In this document: piece after piece, positions 62,263-64,000 of the stretch | Layout: each line of letters begins with the position of its first letter | Position numbering within the stretch: position 1 is the stretch's first letter | Assembly (NCBI RefSeq): GCF_000688475.1 | Contig: NZ_JIAN01000006.1 | Coordinates: 558,001 to 622,000, forward strand | DNA: 64,000 bases | Reading direction: 5' to 3' | Origin: Cellulomonas sp. URHE0023 | Lineage (GTDB): Bacteria > Actinomycetota > Actinomycetes > Actinomycetales > Cellulomonadaceae | Position numbers and translations under genes: made by a program | Notes under the pieces: model-generated | What the model saw: only the letters and a program-made list of their open reading frames with translations | The model's database searches: none | What the model was told of the DNA's origin: nothing

Positions 62263-62966
62263 CGGTGCACCACCTCGGGCTTGAGCGGCGGGAACAGGAT
62301 CGACCGACCGACCTCGAGGTTCCGGAAGTCGTCCAGGCCGTTGCTGGCGGCGACGCGCAGGTAGTGGCGGGGGTCGCCGTAGACCTGGAAGCACATGTAG
62401 GGCAGCGTGTCGCCCGGTGCGACCGTGCGCTGGTGCGTGAGGTCGGGCGACTGCCGGAACTCCAGCGCGGCCCGCTTCCGTTCCTCGACCGACCCCTTGA
62501 ACTTGACCCGTACGACCGCGCGAATGGGCTGACCATCAGGGTTGAACAGCTTGTAGGTGATGCCGACCTCGATCGCCCGGCCCTTGAAGACGAGGTTCCC
62601 CCACACGAGCTTCAGGTGGTAGGGCTCGTGCGTCTTGCCCTGGTACTCGACGAGCAGGTTGCGGAACGCGTTCACCTGGTCGAAGACGCCGTCCGGCTTC
62701 GGTGTGCCGTCGATCAGCCCTGTGTTGTCGAAGAGGAACTCGAAGGCGAGCTCCTCGGGGAGCGTGTACTCGAACTTCGGCTGGGCGCTGCTGGTCCCCT
62801 GGGCCTGGCCGTCAGACGTCTTGACCTTGTACTCGAGCGTGTACGTCTCAGGGTTGATCAGGGCCTCGAACTGGCCCTTGGCCTCGATCCTCCCTCCGTC
62901 CTCCGCGTCGTGCGCCGAGTCGAAGGCGAGGATCAGCATCTTCTCGAGCTTGCCGGTCGCCGCCAC
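62259..62966 (-). CDS. eCIS LysM-domain baseplate hub protein (Afp7-like)
   Basis: 235 residues. The N-terminal domain (FEALINPETYTLEYKVK; FLFDNTGLIDGTPKPDGVFD; EPYHLKLVWGNLVFKGRAIE) is the T4 gp53/Afp7-type hub adaptor, and the C-terminal 50 residues are a LysM domain (HQRTVAPGDTLPYMCFQVYG to GRSILFPP). In these particles the LysM domain packs in the baseplate hub rather than binding peptidoglycan. The stop overlaps the spike gene. Confidence 0.93.
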   Translation of the reverse strand: MAATGKLEKMLILAFDSAHDAEDGGRIEAKGQFEALINPETYTLEYKVKTSDGQAQGTSSAQPKFEYTLPEELAFEFLFDNTGLIDGTPKPDGVFDQVNAFRNLLVEYQGKTHEPYHLKLVWGNLVFKGRAIEVGITYKLFNPDGQPIRAVVRVKFKGSVEERKRAALEFRQSPDLTHQRTVAPGDTLPYMCFQVYGDPRHYLRVAASNGLDDFRNLEVGRSILFPPLKPEVVHR

Positions 62967-62969
62967 CGC

Positions 62970-63152
62970 TCACCGCTCCTTTCGGTCGTCGAGGACCTGC
63001 AGGACCTGCTCGACCAGCTCGGCCACCAGTGCCTGCCGGGAGGCGCCGTCGGTGCCCGGAGTCGTCGTCGGGGCGCCGGCCGGCGGGGCCGCTGTCCCTG
63101 CCGGCGCGGTCACCGACACGCGGATGTGGAGCTCTTTGATCTCGATCGGCAC
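62970..63152 (-). CDS. DUF5908-family small eCIS protein
   Basis: 60 residues beginning PIEIKELHIRVSV, the DUF5908 signature, followed by an Ala/Pro/Thr-rich linker and a short amphipathic helix (ALVAELVEQVLQVLDD). Such tiny proteins sit between tube and LysM genes in most eCIS loci (Afp6-like position); their role is not established. Start is the ATG at 63152. Confidence 0.87.
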   Translation of the reverse strand: MPIEIKELHIRVSVTAPAGTAAPPAGAPTTTPGTDGASRQALVAELVEQVLQVLDDRKER

Positions 63153-63180
63153 CGTGGTCCTCCCCCGCTCCGCGTCGGCC

Positions 63181-63618
63181 TCACGCGACCGTGAAGTACT
63201 GGTACGTCAGCTCGAGCGTCTCGACGACGACCGCGCTCTCGCTGGCGTTGAAGTCGCTGACGGTCCACTTCTTGGGCACCGCGTGCACGACGTTCCAGGT
63301 CCGGAGCGGCTCGCCCTTCTCGTTCATGAGGATCACGCTCACCGGCTTGGGCATGAAGATCCGCTCCCGGAAGGCGTCGAGGAACCACTGGACGGTGTCC
63401 GAGCCGGTAAGCATTCCGCGCTTCAGGACGAGGTCCGCGTACTTGGTCCGGATGGGGAGCTTGTGCGTGAACCGGTTCTCCCCGCCCTCCTTGTACTCCT
63501 CGGTGTCGTACTCCACGCTGAGGCCTGAGGCCGACTGGAAGTTGGCCTCGTTCGGCTGGCTCGAGCTTCCGAACTCGACCTTGTAGTAGAAGGCCCAGGG
63601 CGGGTAGTAGAGCGTCAC
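63181..63618 (-). CDS. eCIS tail tube-type protein (Afp5-like tube initiator)
   Basis: 145 residues of the T4-like tail-tube family (gp19 fold): YPPWAFYYKVEF, SASGLSVEYDTEEYKEGGEN, then LVLKRGMLTGSDTVQWFLDA and the closing VVETLELTYQYFTV. In Afp-type particles this position encodes the tube ring that joins spike hub and tube. The GTG at 63618 overlaps the stop of the first tube gene (GTGA); the frame upstream is not family-like. Confidence 0.9.
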   Translation of the reverse strand: MTLYYPPWAFYYKVEFGSSSQPNEANFQSASGLSVEYDTEEYKEGGENRFTHKLPIRTKYADLVLKRGMLTGSDTVQWFLDAFRERIFMPKPVSVILMNEKGEPLRTWNVVHAVPKKWTVSDFNASESAVVVETLELTYQYFTVA

Positions 63619-64000
63619 CGGAGGAGCTTCAAGCCCTCGTGAGCGATCTCGATGCTCTCGATAGCGACCTCGTTCGCGTCCGATTTCAGATCCGGTGCGG
63701 TGAGCTTCACCGGGAAGCACCGGGCGGCCGTCCACGCAGCAACCGGTTCGTGCTTCTCGTTCAGCAGCCTGATGGTGACGTCGCGGCGTTCCTCGACGCG
63801 CTCGTTGGCGACGTCGTCGAACCAGTCGTTGAAGTCGACGTCGCTCTGGAACTTTCCGCGCTTCAAGGTGATGTTGTTGTTCTTCACGAGACCCGGCATG
63901 GCGATCTTGTTGAAGTCCTTGCTCGCGCTGTGCCGGTACTCGATCTTCTCGCGCTCCATCACCAGCCCGGTGACCTCGGTGAAGCTCATCATGGTGCCCG
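63615..64000 (-). CDS. eCIS tail tube protein (Afp1-like), N-terminus outside window
   Basis: At least 127 residues of the T4-like tube family: SFTEVTGLVMEREKIEYRHS, then MPGLVKNNNITLKRGKFQSD and WFDDV. Related tube proteins have about 15-20 more residues before the SFTEVTGL segment, and the frame stays open to the right edge, so the two adjacent ATGs near 63992 are probably internal. The protein would stack as hexameric rings forming the inner tube. Confidence 0.9.
   Translation of the reverse strand, partial: GTMMSFTEVTGLVMEREKIEYRHSASKDFNKIAMPGLVKNNNITLKRGKFQSDVDFNDWFDDVANERVEERRDVTIRLLNEKHEPVAAWTAARCFPVKLTAPDLKSDANEVAIESIEIAHEGLKLLR

Larger units (their letters stand above)
42486..64000 (-). 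other. Extracellular contractile injection system (Afp/PVC-like eCIS) gene cluster, right end outside window
   Basis: A set of minus-strand genes with the full non-sheath half of a contractile phage-tail-like particle: two tube proteins, DUF5908, LysM, VgrG-like, PAAR, gp25, two J-like baseplate proteins, a giant accessory structural protein, CIS_TMP tape measure, DUF4157 protein and AAA+ ATPase. Most junctions are 4-nt overlaps (ATGA or GTGA). Sheath and cap genes are expected beyond 64,000. No phage replication, lysis, capsid or integrase gene is present, which separates it from a prophage. Confidence 0.92.

Noticed and set aside
1..64000. rRNA, tRNA, CRISPR arrays, insertion sequences
   Set aside because: No cloverleaf, rRNA segment, regularly spaced repeats or transposase reading frame was recognised by eye; a covariance-model scan would be needed to exclude small RNAs.

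Overview
The window is very GC-rich actinobacterial chromosome. It has GTG starts, TANNNT leaderless-type -10 boxes, ROK- and LacI-controlled sugar loci, class F sortase, F420-type LLM oxidoreductase and DUF664/DinB families. The mix of glycan uptake with a GH36 glycosidase and a DUF4832 protein fits a Cellulomonas-like (Micrococcales) soil bacterium; the genus is an inference, since no rRNA is present. No tRNA, CRISPR array, transposase or integrase was seen. No gene-free stretch exceeds about 250 bases.

Left part, 1-29,340, looks like ordinary core and near-core chromosome: leuS (cut by the left edge), an MFS exporter, a DtxR/MntR-type regulator, a membrane-anchored metallophosphoesterase, an LLM oxidoreductase, VOC proteins, separate CHAD and CYTH proteins, a MacB/FtsX-type ABC exporter, a DEAD-box helicase, a molybdopterin oxidoreductase with its reductase, ppc, an SDR/HxlR divergent pair, a DUF4397-sortase-ECF sigma-anti-sigma operon, dps, gntK-gntP and dodecin.

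Middle part, 29,488-41,505, holds two carbohydrate uptake loci. The first is a CUT1 transporter without its own ATPase, a GH36 alpha-galactosidase and a secreted DUF4832 protein, facing a divergent ROK regulator across a perfect 20-bp palindrome. The second is a ribose/fructose-type (CUT2) transporter preceded by a LacI regulator, with three matching LacI-type operators, two of which bracket a clear promoter.

Right part, 41,596 to beyond the right edge, is an extracellular contractile injection system (eCIS, Afp/PVC-like). All of it is on the minus strand and most genes are translationally coupled. Read in the direction of transcription it encodes two tail-tube proteins, a DUF5908 protein, a LysM protein, a VgrG-like spike, a PAAR tip, a gp25 wedge protein, two giant baseplate J-like proteins, a 1272-residue probable fibre or baseplate-extension protein, a CIS_TMP-type tape-measure protein, a 1106-residue DUF4157 protein with an unrecognised C-terminal domain (candidate cargo), an AAA+ ATPase, and a two-helix membrane protein of unknown role. 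Sheath and cap genes are not in the window and should lie to its right. This is the most unusual system here, and the DUF4157 protein, the 1272-residue protein and the membrane protein are its least explained parts.
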